64,000 bases of DNA from Paenibacillus sp. RUD330 (GCF_002243345.2 NZ_CP022655.2:551035-615034), one strand, 5' to 3'; positions 43,392 through 52,991 are shown, counted from the first letter of the stretch. The notes: a model not told the origin generated them from the sequence alone. Translations and numbers: made by a program.

Positions 43392-45257
43392 TCAGCGCTG
43401 GGCGCCTCCATGCTCGGGCAAGGCTTCCATATAGCTGTCCGAGAGGCGGAGCAGCTCCAGCGCCCGATTGTAGGCGTCCTCTCCGGAGCCTGCGGCAGGG
43501 ACGCCAGGCTTCAGCGGATAACGGCTGCCGTCGTCGTACCCGATGCCGGGAATGTACAGCGAGCTGCCGCTGAGGAGCGTGCCGGAAGGCAGATAATAAC
43601 GCTGCGGCAGGATGTTTTGCGTTTGGCTGAGCAGATCCTGGCCGAAATGAAGCTGTCCGTCCAGCGAAGCTCCCGCAAGGGCCGCGATGGTCGGAAGCAG
43701 GTCGACCTGGCCGCCGAGCGTATCCAGCTCGGTCCCTGGCAGGGAGCCGGGAAGCGAGAGAAGGAGCGGGACGTTGATCATGTCCGGGTAGCCGTAGTCA
43801 TGGCCCAGAATTTCGCGCATGAGCTCCTTGTCCTTGCGGTCGAGGGAATAGAGCGGAAGCCCCTGGTGGTCGCCGTAGACGACGAGCAGGGAGTTCTCCC
43901 ACAGTCCCGCGGCCTTGAGCTCCTCCACCAGCTGGCCGAAGGCGTCGTCGGCATAGCTCTGGGAGGCGATATAATCGCCGACAAACGTGTTCTCGTACCG
44001 ATCCGGAAGATCGAAGCGGCTCAGCCCTTGCGGAAGCGTGAACGGATGATGCGCCGTCATCGAAATGATCTGGGCATAAAACGGCTTGCCCCCGCCGCTC
44101 ATCTCCTTGAGCTCGCCGACCGACTTGGTGTACAGCGTCTCGTCGTCGGCCCCGAAGAACACCTGGTTTTCCTTGCCGAAGAACTCCTGGTCGTAGAACC
44201 GGTCGAAGCCGACCGCCTTGTACAGCTCGCGGCGGTTCCAGAAGTCGACGACGTTCGTATGGAAGGTCGCGGATTGATAGCCCTGCTTTTTCAGCAGCTT
44301 GGGCAGGCTCGGAACTTCCTTGTAGGCGTAGGACATCGTCGCCGCTCCGCTGCGCGGGATATAGAAGCTCGTATTGACGACGAACTCCGCGTCGGATGTA
44401 TTGCCCTGGCCGACCATTTGATGGAAGTTGTTGAAGTACAGGCTTTCCTTCGCCAGCCTGTTGAGGTTCGGAGTCACCTCGCGCCCGTCCAGCTCAAGGC
44501 CGATCAGGAAATTCTGGAACGATTCCAGCTGCAGGACGATGATGTTCTTGCCCTGCGCAGCATCTCGGAATGCGGAAGCCTGGTTCGGAACGATGCCCTT
44601 GAGCTCGTCGATGCGGGCTTGCGTCACCTTCGCCGGATCTTCCAGCTCCGTCTGTCCCCGGTCTACGAGCGCGAACGCCTCGTAGCTCAGGATGCCCATC
44701 TCCTCGGCCTTGGTATGCTCGTTCATGCTGGCGCGGTTCGGCACGATATTGAACAGGCACAGGGCAAAGGACAGCGTGGCGACGCCGGCGAAGACGGCTT
44801 TGCGCCGATTGAGGCGTGCGGCGGGCTTCTTCAGCAGCTCGCGGCGCTTGCGGATCAGAATGACGGTCAGGACGACAATATCGAGGAAGATCAGCGTATA
44901 GTAGGGATCCATCAGCGAGAAGACGCTGTTGCTGACCGCCGTCACCTGGTTGACCTGCTGGAGCGCGTGCCAGGTGGCGATCACCCCGTAATATTTATGA
45001 TACATGAAGACGGAGAAGAGGATTCCGGTCAAGGCGGCGTCCGCGATGACGTAATAGACCAGCTTGCGCTTGCCTGCGAACATCTCCAGCAGGCCGAAGA
45101 TCAGCCATGCGAACGGGAGCTCCGTTACGAGAATCGCCCACGAAGGGCCGCCGTCGAAGACGACGAACCAGGTCAGCATGCATTTGAGCAGAATAAGGAT
45201 GGAAAAGAACAGAAACGGCCGGCTGGAAAACATCCGGGTTAACCGATTTCGCTGCAA
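43392..45257 (-). CDS. LTA synthase family protein (membrane phosphoglycerol transferase)
   Basis: 621 residues from a TTG at 45257, favoured because AGAAGGGAAGG sits seven bases upstream; an in-frame ATG at 45281 lacks a ribosome site. Five N-terminal membrane helices (to about 195) and an extracellular sulfatase-like domain: metal-binding Glu in IIVLQLESFQN, catalytic Thr in GQGNTSDAEFVVNTSF, and SMTAHHPF and VVYGDHQGLPL. These enzymes transfer glycerophosphate from phosphatidylglycerol to lipoteichoic acid (LtaS, YfnI, YqgS) or prime it (YvgJ); which type is undecided. A paralogue lies at 50819. Confidence 0.92.
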   Translation of the reverse strand: MQRNRLTRMFSSRPFLFFSILILLKCMLTWFVVFDGGPSWAILVTELPFAWLIFGLLEMFAGKRKLVYYVIADAALTGILFSVFMYHKYYGVIATWHALQQVNQVTAVSNSVFSLMDPYYTLIFLDIVVLTVILIRKRRELLKKPAARLNRRKAVFAGVATLSFALCLFNIVPNRASMNEHTKAEEMGILSYEAFALVDRGQTELEDPAKVTQARIDELKGIVPNQASAFRDAAQGKNIIVLQLESFQNFLIGLELDGREVTPNLNRLAKESLYFNNFHQMVGQGNTSDAEFVVNTSFYIPRSGAATMSYAYKEVPSLPKLLKKQGYQSATFHTNVVDFWNRRELYKAVGFDRFYDQEFFGKENQVFFGADDETLYTKSVGELKEMSGGGKPFYAQIISMTAHHPFTLPQGLSRFDLPDRYENTFVGDYIASQSYADDAFGQLVEELKAAGLWENSLLVVYGDHQGLPLYSLDRKDKELMREILGHDYGYPDMINVPLLLSLPGSLPGTELDTLGGQVDLLPTIAALAGASLDGQLHFGQDLLSQTQNILPQRYYLPSGTLLSGSSLYIPGIGYDDGSRYPLKPGVPAAGSGEDAYNRALELLRLSDSYMEALPEHGGAQR

Positions 45258-45502
45258 GGTCAAACCTTCCCTTCTTAACATTTTAGGGGTAAAAAATTAC
45301 GTTCGATGTCAGCTTTAAGATCCAGTTTACATTATGGGGAATACGCAAGGCCTTGTCAAAATTCAGGAAAGGCACCCAGAGGAAGGAAAGGGGAGGGAAG
45401 CGGCGGAGGAAGCCGGATAATTTGATTCCCCCGGGGCTGATACATTTGCTGCACGGCATCCGTCTTTTATACAGCTGGCAGCAAGAAAGGAGGATGGGAC
45501 CT

Positions 45503-46090
45503 TTGACGATTCCGGAATCGGCAACGTTCAAGCAGTTGTTCTATGAGCATCATCCGGCCGTTCTTCGCAAGCTGACCGCGCTTCTGCGCGACGAGGCGGT
45601 GGCGGAGGATCTGGCCCAGGAAACGTTTCTGAAGATGTACCGGCAGCCGCCGGACAGTCTGGAGGCGGCCGGAGCATGGCTGCACCGGGTTGCGACGAGG
45701 CTCGCTTACGACTATATGGGAAGCGCCGCTAGGCAGCGCAGGCTGGCTGAGCGGCAGGAGCAGCAAATGGCGGTAGATGGGCTTTCAAGCCCGTCCGGCG
45801 AGGACGAGCTGATGCGCAGGCTCGATCAGGAAGAGGTGCGCGACTGGCTGGAGGAGCTGCCCGAGCGGGACCGCCGGGCGCTACTGCTCCGGTACTCCGG
45901 GTACAGCTACGCGGAGATAGCGGAGGAGCTGTCGGTGCGGCAGCCGATCGTAGGCACCCTGCTGGCGAGGGCGACGGAGAGGCTGCGCAAATGCGCGGCG
46001 GCCGCCGAGCAGCGGCAGGGAGATGAGGGCATGGCCCTGACAGGCCCGGCGGGGCTCGGCTCGGTTCAACCGAAGGCGGAGCTGCGCTGA
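45503..46090 (+). CDS. ECF-type RNA polymerase sigma factor
   Basis: 195 residues. Region 2 (FKQLFYEHHPAVLRKLTALL, DLAQETFLKMY) and region 4 (LPERDRRALLLRYSGYSYAEIAEEL) are clear and region 3 is absent, as in ECF sigmas. The TTG at 45503 is preferred, nine bases after AAAGGAGG; the ATG at 45494 touches that ribosome site. It leads a four-gene operon with a membrane protein and an ABC transporter; the membrane protein is the likely anti-sigma partner. Confidence 0.9.
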   Translation: MTIPESATFKQLFYEHHPAVLRKLTALLRDEAVAEDLAQETFLKMYRQPPDSLEAAGAWLHRVATRLAYDYMGSAARQRRLAERQEQQMAVDGLSSPSGEDELMRRLDQEEVRDWLEELPERDRRALLLRYSGYSYAEIAEELSVRQPIVGTLLARATERLRKCAAAAEQRQGDEGMALTGPAGLGSVQPKAELR

Positions 46091-46153
46091 AGGCGTTGTG
46101 AAAAAATGACCGACGAATCAGGATGAGCCTGATTGAAGGAGGATGGGTCCGAT

Positions 46154-47299
46154 ATGACGGAACAACAGAAAGATACAGAAACAGAGCAGAAAAAGACGGA
46201 CGAGGCTTGGCTGCGGATGCAGGCCGCAATGGCGGGAGTGCAGCCCCATGCCGCATGGGACAAATGGGATCGCGAGGGCGGAATGGCGGCAGCGGGGGTT
46301 GCCGGTACGGTTCAGGACGCCCCTGCTGCGGGCGGCGGCGGGCTCGGAATCGCCGCGGCAGCTGATGTCGGCGCTGACGACCGCATCAAGACGGCTGCAT
46401 CGGCGAACGCCAAGCCCCGCCGCCGGATGGGCAGCCGTGCCCGCCGCTGGACGACTGTCGCGGCAGCGGCGCTGATCGTGGTGACGGCGGCGGCGACGCC
46501 GGCCGGCAACAAGGCGCTGGCGTCCATTCTCGGCCAGTTCCGAATGGAGCAGGTCGTCAGCGTGGACGAGAACGAGCTGCAGCGGATGTTTCAATCCTTC
46601 TCGGACGGCCAAGTCCGCGAGGCCATCAACCGGTTCGGGACGTTTACGTCGGAGTCGGAACGCTACAAGGACAATCTGAGCCGCGAGCAGGCATCGGCCG
46701 AGCTGAACTTCGCGATGCTGCCCGAGAGCTTGACGGGCAAGCAGGAGGCGTTCTTCATATCCGGAGGACAGACGGTGACGCTCAAGATGAACGTGGACGA
46801 AATCAACAAAGTGATGAGGCAGATGGGCGCGTCCAAGCTGATGCCGGCATCCGTAGACGGCAAGGAAGTGAAGCTCGAGACGAGCAAGACCATTTCCTAC
46901 GATCTGGCAAACGGAGAGAACGGACAATACGCTTCGATCTCGCAGCAGCTCGTGCCGACCGTCGAGGTGGAGCCCGGCGTAGGCCTGGAGGATGCAAGGG
47001 ATGCGGTGCTGCAGTTCCCGCTGCTGCCGCAATCGCTGCGGGCCGGGCTTCAGCAGAGCGAGTTCCTCTCCACGGGAAATCTCGTCATGCCGGTCATCAC
47101 GGACGGGAAATCGGAGAACATCACGGTTCAGGGCATCTCCGTCATCCTGAGCAAGTACAATTACAATGAAAAAGGCCAGGACCGTTATTCGGCGACATGG
47201 GTCAAGGACGGCCAGCTGTTCACGATGGACGGAGGCAGCCTGTTCGCCGGCAAGCTGGACGCGTTCAAGGCCAAGCTGCAGGAGCTGATAAGCGCGTGA
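46154..47299 (+). CDS. Single-pass membrane protein, probable anti-sigma factor/regulator
   Basis: 381 residues. A cytoplasmic N-terminus (1-95) with WLRMQAAMAGVQPHAAWDKW, an Ala/Gly linker, one membrane helix about 99-117 (RRWTTVAAAALIVVTAAATP) preceded by an Arg-rich positive-inside segment, and an extracytoplasmic domain (120-381) with no family I recognise. Position directly after an ECF sigma gene and this topology are those of anti-sigma factors. AAGGAGG precedes the ATG at 46154. Its stop overlaps the GTG of the ABC ATPase gene. Confidence 0.78.
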   Translation: MTEQQKDTETEQKKTDEAWLRMQAAMAGVQPHAAWDKWDREGGMAAAGVAGTVQDAPAAGGGGLGIAAAADVGADDRIKTAASANAKPRRRMGSRARRWTTVAAAALIVVTAAATPAGNKALASILGQFRMEQVVSVDENELQRMFQSFSDGQVREAINRFGTFTSESERYKDNLSREQASAELNFAMLPESLTGKQEAFFISGGQTVTLKMNVDEINKVMRQMGASKLMPASVDGKEVKLETSKTISYDLANGENGQYASISQQLVPTVEVEPGVGLEDARDAVLQFPLLPQSLRAGLQQSEFLSTGNLVMPVITDGKSENITVQGISVILSKYNYNEKGQDRYSATWVKDGQLFTMDGGSLFAGKLDAFKAKLQELISA

Positions 47300-48240
47300 C
47301 CGCCATCCAGACCGAAGGGCTGACGAAGCGGTTCGACAACGGCCGCGGCTGCAGCGATGTATCAATCAATGTCAGGGAAGGGGAAGCCTTCGGCTTCCTC
47401 GGTCCCAACGGCGCGGGAAAAAGCACCTGCGTCAAAATGCTGGTCGGCCTGATCTTCCCTACGGAAGGTCGGGCTTCCCTGTTTGGCGAGCCGATCGGGA
47501 GCCTTGCCGCCCGCCGTCTGATCGGTTATTTGCCGGAGCTGTACCGGTACCAGGAGTGGCTGACCGGCGAGGAAGTCGTGCGCCTGCACGCGCGGCTGTG
47601 CCGCCTCCCCCGGGCCGAGGCGGACCGGAGGGTGCCGCAGCTGCTGGAGCGGGTCGGCATCGGCCTGCGCTCGCGGGACCGGGTGAAGAATTACTCCAAA
47701 GGCATGCAGCAGAGGCTGGGCCTTGCCTGCGCGCTGGTCGGCGATCCCCGCATTCTGTTCCTGGACGAGCCTTCCTCGGCGATGGATCCCATCGGGCGGA
47801 GCGAGGTGAGGGAGCTGCTCCATGAACTGAAAGCCCAGGGCAAGACGATCTTCCTCAACTCCCATCTCATGGAGGATGTGGAGTCGCTCTGCGACCGCGT
47901 CGCGCTGCTCAACAACGGCCGCATCCTCCAGCAAGGAACCGTCGAGGAAGTTCTTCAGCAGCGGCCGGTCTGGAGGCTTCGCGTCGGAGGCTTCATCCCT
48001 TCGCTGCTGGATTGGCTGACCGGCGAGACGGGGCTGGCGGTCCGCCTGGCGGACTCCGAGCCGGACGGCTCCGCCGTGCTGGAGGTCGAGCTGGAGAACG
48101 ACGAGCAGGCCGGCTGGCTGCATGCGACGATCATGGATCAAGGCATGACGCTGTATGAGTCGGCTCGCGCCAGAACAAGGCTTGAGGAATGGTTCGTCAC
48201 CGAACTCTCCGGCAAGAGCCACAGGGGGGAGAAGGCATGA
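47296..48240 (+). CDS. ABC transporter ATP-binding protein
   Basis: 314 residues. Walker A GPNGAGKST (36-44), signature YSKGMQQRLG, Walker B ILFLDEPSSAMDP and the H-loop LNSHLMEDVE are all intact. The domain plus a 90-residue C-terminal extension is the usual build for ABC-2-type exporters (drug or bacteriocin resistance, NatA-like). GTG start overlaps the upstream stop (GTGA), and its own stop overlaps the permease start (ATGA), so the four genes are tightly coupled. Confidence 0.93.
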   Translation: MTAIQTEGLTKRFDNGRGCSDVSINVREGEAFGFLGPNGAGKSTCVKMLVGLIFPTEGRASLFGEPIGSLAARRLIGYLPELYRYQEWLTGEEVVRLHARLCRLPRAEADRRVPQLLERVGIGLRSRDRVKNYSKGMQQRLGLACALVGDPRILFLDEPSSAMDPIGRSEVRELLHELKAQGKTIFLNSHLMEDVESLCDRVALLNNGRILQQGTVEEVLQQRPVWRLRVGGFIPSLLDWLTGETGLAVRLADSEPDGSAVLEVELENDEQAGWLHATIMDQGMTLYESARARTRLEEWFVTELSGKSHRGEKA

Positions 48241-49127
48241 GCATCATTCTTCGCATGACTTGGAAAGAGCTGCTGCGCAAGCGCGTCCTGCTGCTCACGC
48301 TGCTCATGACGGTGCTGTTCCTGATCGCCTTCTGGTTCATCGCCTCGGCCATCGGCGGAGAAGTGCGCCGTTATGGACTGTCTCCCGACGATCCGCAGCT
48401 TCTGGTCGAAAGGTACAGCCGCGGCATGTTCATCATCAGCCTGGGCTTTTTCTTCGGAGCGTTCGTCGTGGCGTTCCTCTCCATCTTCAGCTCCTCCTCC
48501 GTCATATCGGGCGAAGCGGAGCTGGGCGTCATGCAGGCGCTGATGCCGCGTCCGATGCCCCGCTGGAAATGGTATGTCGGACGCTGGCTCGGATACGTCA
48601 GCTTTGGTATGAGCTATGCTCTTGTGCTGTATGCGGCTATATTGGTCGTTGCCGGGATGCATGCGGGCGTTCCGAGGGACATGGGCACGCTCATTACGGC
48701 TTATCTGCTGTTCGCCTCCGTCGTCCCGCTGCTGGTGTCGGTGTCGATGCTGGGCTCCGGCTATCTGTCCGCAATCGGCAATGGCGTGTTCATGACGATG
48801 CTGTACGGCGGCGGCTGGCTGGGCGGCATGATCGACAAGATGGCCGCCCAGTTCGCCTCGCTTCAGGAGACCGTAGGCGGCTCGCTGAGCACGATTTCAG
48901 GGCTGCTGTCGCTCGCGATGCCGGCCGACGGCCTGCAGCGGACAATGATGGACCGGCTGTTCAACGTGGATTCGCTGGCTCAGTTTACAGGTCTGCAGGT
49001 CGACAGCATCATGATGCTGTTCGGCGTCGGCTCGGCCCCTTCCCCGGCATTTATCTGGTACGCCCTGGCCTATACGATTGTTGCTTTTGGGCTTGGCATG
49101 TGGCGCTTCCAGCGCAAGGATCTGTAG
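48237..49127 (+). CDS. ABC-2 type transporter permease
   Basis: 296 residues, six predicted membrane helices starting LLLTLLMTVLFLIAFWFIASAI. The LRMTWKELLRKRVLLLTLLM opening and ISGEAELGVMQALMPRPMPRWKWYVGRWLGY segment are typical of NatB/YhaP-like ABC-2 permeases. With the ATPase it would export a lipid, antibiotic or peptide; an envelope-stress role is plausible given the ECF sigma in the same operon and LtaS-like genes on both sides. Substrate unknown. Confidence 0.9.
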   Translation: MSIILRMTWKELLRKRVLLLTLLMTVLFLIAFWFIASAIGGEVRRYGLSPDDPQLLVERYSRGMFIISLGFFFGAFVVAFLSIFSSSSVISGEAELGVMQALMPRPMPRWKWYVGRWLGYVSFGMSYALVLYAAILVVAGMHAGVPRDMGTLITAYLLFASVVPLLVSVSMLGSGYLSAIGNGVFMTMLYGGGWLGGMIDKMAAQFASLQETVGGSLSTISGLLSLAMPADGLQRTMMDRLFNVDSLAQFTGLQVDSIMMLFGVGSAPSPAFIWYALAYTIVAFGLGMWRFQRKDL

Positions 49128-49555
49128 TTGCGCTGCGGAGGACCGGTTAATTAGGATTTAGAATTGTAATCCGACTGGAATGGACGAGCCACGCGATCGG
49201 AAGAAATGGGGAAGATAAGCAAGGCATGGAAGGAATGGACAAGACGAGCGAGTCATCGCAAGAATTGGACATTAGGCGAATCATCGCAAGGAATGGCAAG
49301 ACGAGCGGAGGAAAGGAATGGACAAGCCAAGCGCAGGGATACTTGGCTTCTTTCCTATTTCGCTCCAGCCGGCTTCAGTCGCTTATGGACCTCCGCTTCC
49401 ATCTTTGCCACAAAAAGGCGCAATTCCGTTTCAATGGTTTCTCGGCTGGGGTAATAGGAAAAAACCTGTCGAAAAGCGTTGAACCCTATCCAACAACTCC
49501 ATGAGTGTGCGCAGGATCGTTTAAGAGAGCGATTCTGGATCGGGATCGAACTCGA
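49128..49555. other. Intergenic region with degenerate repeats and a terminator
   Basis: 49165-49320 contains imperfect reiterations of GGAATGGACAAGACGAGCG. The operon terminator is at 49324. No gene seen. Confidence 0.6.
49324..49358 (+). terminator. Terminator of the sigma/ABC operon
   Basis: AAGCCAAG-CGCAGGGATA-CTTGGCTT followed by CTTTCCTATTT. Confidence 0.65.
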
Positions 49556-49735
49556 CGGAAATGGACTGAATTGGACTGAATTGGACTGAAATGGATGACT
49601 GAATTGGACTGAGATGGATGACTGAATTGGATTGAAATGGAAGACTGAATTGGACTGAGATGGATGACTGAATTGGATTGAAATGGATGACTGAATTGGA
49701 TTGAGATGGATGACTGAATTGGATTTAAATGGAAG
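49556..49735. repeat. 23-bp minisatellite
   Basis: About six tandem units of GGATGACTGAATTGGAYTGA plus RAT, with two alternating variants (ACTGAGAT and ATTGAAAT endings), preceded by shorter GGACTGAATT units. It lies just upstream of the 185-aa gene. Confidence 0.9.
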
Positions 49736-49868
49736 AATCCATTTGCCGACCCGAAGCAACCCTGCCCCATGCAAATGCGTTAATACTGTATAGGCTGGTG
49801 GACGAGCGGGTGTCCGGGCCAGAGCCGCCGACAAGCCGGAAACCATTCTGGGCAAGGGAGGAAGCGCC

Positions 49869-50426
49869 GTGAGAGATCAATCGAGATGGATGGGAGTCGG
49901 GCTGATCGTGGTCGGCCTGCTGGTCGCTTTGGGCTGCTGGCACTTCAACCACGAAGGCAGCCGCGCGGATGCGGCAGCGGGCTCCGCCATCCCTGTCTCC
50001 GCTACCCAGGATGACTCGCTTTTGCAGAAGCTGGGCATCAAGCTCGAGAACCCCGGCATCGAGAACAAGGCGCCTCTGAATCTCGTCTCCCAAGGCCGCG
50101 CCGTGCAGAATGCCAAATGGGCCTACCCGAACCTGGCCAAGACGGCATCCTCCATCTCCTGCGCCTATCGTCTGATCAGCAAGCCGGACTTCAGCTCCTT
50201 CTCTCCAGAGGCCTTGGCGGCCAATCCTGTCCTTCGCGAAACGCGCAAGCTCATGCGCACTCCCGTTTATGTGGTGAGCTTTGAAAGCAGCGCGCCGCAC
50301 GACGGCAGCGGCGGCGGCAGCGAACCGGCAGCTTCCGGAAGCCAGCATCCAGATGCCGGCAGCCAGGAAACGAATGTTGTCGTGGACGCGATGACGGGAG
50401 TCACTTTGCTGTCGTTCAGTTATTGA
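49869..50426 (+). CDS. Hypothetical single-pass membrane or secreted protein (185 aa)
   Basis: Not recognised. GTG start six bases after GGGAGGAA. Residues 8-24 (MGVGLIVVGLLVALGCWHF) form one hydrophobic segment, a signal anchor or, with the Cys at 22-23, possibly a weak lipoprotein signal. The remainder is extracytoplasmic, with an ordered middle (YPNLAKTASSISCAYRLISKPDF) and a low-complexity Gly/Ser/Pro linker (SGGGSEPAASGSQ) before the final VVVDAMTGVTLLSFSY. That ending resembles small PepSY-like or periplasmic hypothetical proteins but is not diagnostic. Confidence 0.75.
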   Translation: MRDQSRWMGVGLIVVGLLVALGCWHFNHEGSRADAAAGSAIPVSATQDDSLLQKLGIKLENPGIENKAPLNLVSQGRAVQNAKWAYPNLAKTASSISCAYRLISKPDFSSFSPEALAANPVLRETRKLMRTPVYVVSFESSAPHDGSGGGSEPAASGSQHPDAGSQETNVVVDAMTGVTLLSFSY

Positions 50427-50451
50427 GAATGAGGCTTGGGTTGTTGGAGAC

Positions 50452-50478
50452 AAGCGGCATGGCATGAGGCCGCTTTTT
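50452..50478 (+). terminator. Terminator after the 185-aa gene
   Basis: AAGCGGC-ATGGCATGAG-GCCGCTT then TTT. Confidence 0.65.
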
Positions 50479-50486
50479 GATGTTTG

Positions 50487-50719
50487 CGGACATACGATCC
50501 GCTATTTCGCCGAAATCATGCCATTTGGGAAATGATCGGACATTGGTTCCGCTATTTGAGCGCTGCTATCGGCATGACGATGAAATTGACAGCAATAACG
50601 GATCGTATGTCCGACAGCAGGGCGATATGGGGTATTTTGCGTTAATTAACGGATCGTATGTCCGATAGCGGAGCGGTATGGAGTGTTTTGCGTTAAATAA
50701 CGAAGAACTTCTGTCCGAT
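50487..50719. repeat. Second locus of the 20-bp interspersed motif
   Basis: CGGACATACGATCCGCTATT at 50487-50506, a diverged copy at 50537-50556, then inverted copies at 50594-50613 and 50644-50664 and a degenerate one at 50697-50719. Same spacing (about 50) and arrangement as at 3449-3625. Confidence 0.88.
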
Positions 50720-50775
50720 AGCAAGCGGCGATTGGAGGCGTTCTCGCCATTGCCCAGCTTTGCCTATCGTTGCAT

Positions 50776-50811
50776 GCAAAAATGCCCGGCGGAACCGTAT
50801 CCGCCGGGCAT
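50776..50811 (-). terminator. Terminator of the second LtaS-like gene
   Basis: ATGCCCGGCGGA / TCCGCCGGGCAT stem with TTTTTGC on the minus strand. Confidence 0.82.
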
Positions 50812-50818
50812 TCGCCTT

Positions 50819-52991
50819 TTATTTGGACTTTCGGGATTCCGCGCCCGCATCTTCAGGCTCGGGATCCTTGTCGTTGGAGGGCAGCGAGCGTACGTAGCTG
50901 TCCGACATGCGCAGCAGCTGCAGCGCGCGGTCGAATTCGTCGCGTGTAGCGCCGTCGCTGCCTGGCTTGGCGCCTGTCCCGGCGGCGTTGCCGAGGCCGG
51001 CTGTGCCGCCGGTGCCGGAAGGCTCGCCCGGCTTGCCCGGCTCGGGGCTCGCTGCGCCTTGCTCGCCGCCGGCGTTCCCAGCCGAGGCGCCTGCAGAGCT
51101 CGAGCCGCCTGCGCTGCCAGCCGAGGCGCCTGCAGAGCTCGAGCCGCCGCCTGCGCTGCCCGCGGAGGCGGCGGCTCGAGCTCGAGCCGCCGCCGTTCTG
51201 CCATGCCGCATTGGCGGAAGCTTCCGCCGCGGTCGGCAGCATGATGCGGCTGCCGTCGCCGAAGCCGGTGCCGGGCACGAAAATTTCGCTGTCGTCGATG
51301 AAGGAGCCCGACGGGAGGTAGTACCTTTCCGGCAGCAGATTGCTCGTCTGGTTGAACAGGTCCTGCCCGAAGTGGAGATGGTTCTCCATCGGCAGGCCGA
51401 CGAGATTCGCGATGGTCGGGAAGATGTCGCTTTGGCCGCCTACCTGAGTCTGGACGGAGGCCTGGAGCAGGCCCGGAGCCGTTACGATGAGCGGAATATT
51501 CATCATTTGGGAAGAATCGTACTTGCGTCCGTCGAGCTTCTCCAGCAGATCGAGGTCGCCGTCGGACAGGGAGTAGATCGGCAATCCCATATGGTCGCCA
51601 TAGATGGCTATGACGCTGTTGTCCCACAAGCCGGCATCCTTCAGCTCCTGGAACAGCTCTCCGAGGGCATAGTCCGTATAGTTCTGGGCGCGGATGTAAT
51701 CCCCGACAAAGGAGTCCTTGTACGTGTCGGACAGCTTCAGCTTCACTTTGCGTTCCGGAATGTTGTACGGATGATGCGAGGACATGGAGATGAGCATCGC
51801 ATAGAATTTCTTGCCCTCGTCGCGCTGCTTGGCCAGTTCCTGCACCGTCTTGGCATACAGCACTTCATCCGAAGCGCCGAACGCGACCTTGTCCTCGCCG
51901 CCGAAAAACTCCGTGTCGTAATAGCGGCTGAAGCCGAGCGCCTTGTACAGTTCCTTGCGGTTCCAGAACGCGACATCGTTCGTATGGAACGTCAGCGCTT
52001 CATACCCTTGCTCCCGGAATGCCTTCGGCATCGAGGGGAGGGATTTGCCCGCATAGGCTTGCGTCGCCGGCACGCGCAGCGGCACATAGAAGGAGGTGTT
52101 GGTCAGGAATTCCGCATCGGAGGTGTTCCCCGAACCGGCCTGCTGATAGAAGCGGGGGAAATACGCGCTCTCTTGAACAAGCTTGTTGAGGTTCGGCGTA
52201 ATCTCCTTGCCTTCCACGGTTTTATTGAGCAAGAAGTTCTGGAACGCTTCGAGCTGAATGACGATGACGTTGCGGCCTTTGGCGGCGCCCGCGTAAAGCG
52301 GCTGCTGCGGGGCAGCCACGCCCTTGAGCTTGTTCACGGCCTCCTGCGTGACGGCCGAGGCGGGAACGAGCTTCTCGTTGCCCGCCGTCGCCATCAGGAA
52401 CACCTCGTAGTTGAGGATGCCCATGCGCTCGTTCTGCACCAGCTCGTTGGAGATGCCGCGGTTCGGCCAGACGATGGCGGTGCATACCGCCAGCATCAGG
52501 ACGAATCCCGCAGCCGGAATCCAGGGCGGCATCAGCCTGCGGTTGGCCAAGCCGCGCCAGGCGCGGCGAAACTTGCCACTGAAGCCTAGCAGCAGCCAGG
52601 CGGCGACGATATCGACATAGATGAGCAGGAAGTAGGGATGGAGCAGCTGGAAGACGCTGCCTTTCACCTCTGTGACCTGCCCGATCTGCATGAGCGCGTG
52701 ATAGGTGACGATGATGCCGAAATATTTGTAATACATGATGACGGCGAAATAGACGGTCGTCAGCAGCAGGTTGACGATGAGATACGTCATCAGCTTGCGC
52801 TTCTTGGCGAGCAGCTCGATCAGGAAATAAGCGGCCCACACCGACGGCAGGCTCGTCAGCAGAGGGAGCCATACATGCTCGCCGCCGTAGATGACGAAGG
52901 CGGCCAAATAAATTTTGAACACAAGAGAGAGCGTAAAGATGACGAAAGGACTGAGCCAGAACGCCTTCCGGCTCCAACGGTAGTTAGCCAC
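50819..52991 (-). CDS. LTA synthase family protein with frameshift in C-terminal tail
   Basis: Five membrane helices (to about 195) and a sulfatase-like domain with Glu in VIVIQLEAFQN, catalytic Thr in GSGNTSDAEFLTNTSF, SMSSHHPYN and AIYGDHMGLPI; the catalytic part is intact. Near 51152-51194 the frame is lost in an Ala/Gly/Ser-coding repeat: continuing unchanged gives an Arg-rich tail to a stop at 50853, while a shift restores DEFDRALQLLRMSDSYVRSL, which matches the DAYNRALELLRLSDSYMEAL ending of the paralogue at 43392. The first repeat unit is 43 bases where its neighbour is 42, so one extra base explains it. Possibly a sequencing error or slippage at a 28-base palindrome. Confidence 0.85.
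51071..51194. repeat. In-gene minisatellite (39-43 bp units) with 28-base palindrome
   Basis: Three tandem units of the GGCGGCTCGAGCTCTGCAGG type encode Gly-Ser-Ser-Ser-Ala-Gly-Ala-Ser-Ala-Gly. The unit at 51152-51194 differs and forms a perfect 28-base palindrome (51167-51194, centre GAGCTC) capable of a loopless hairpin. Confidence 0.85.
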
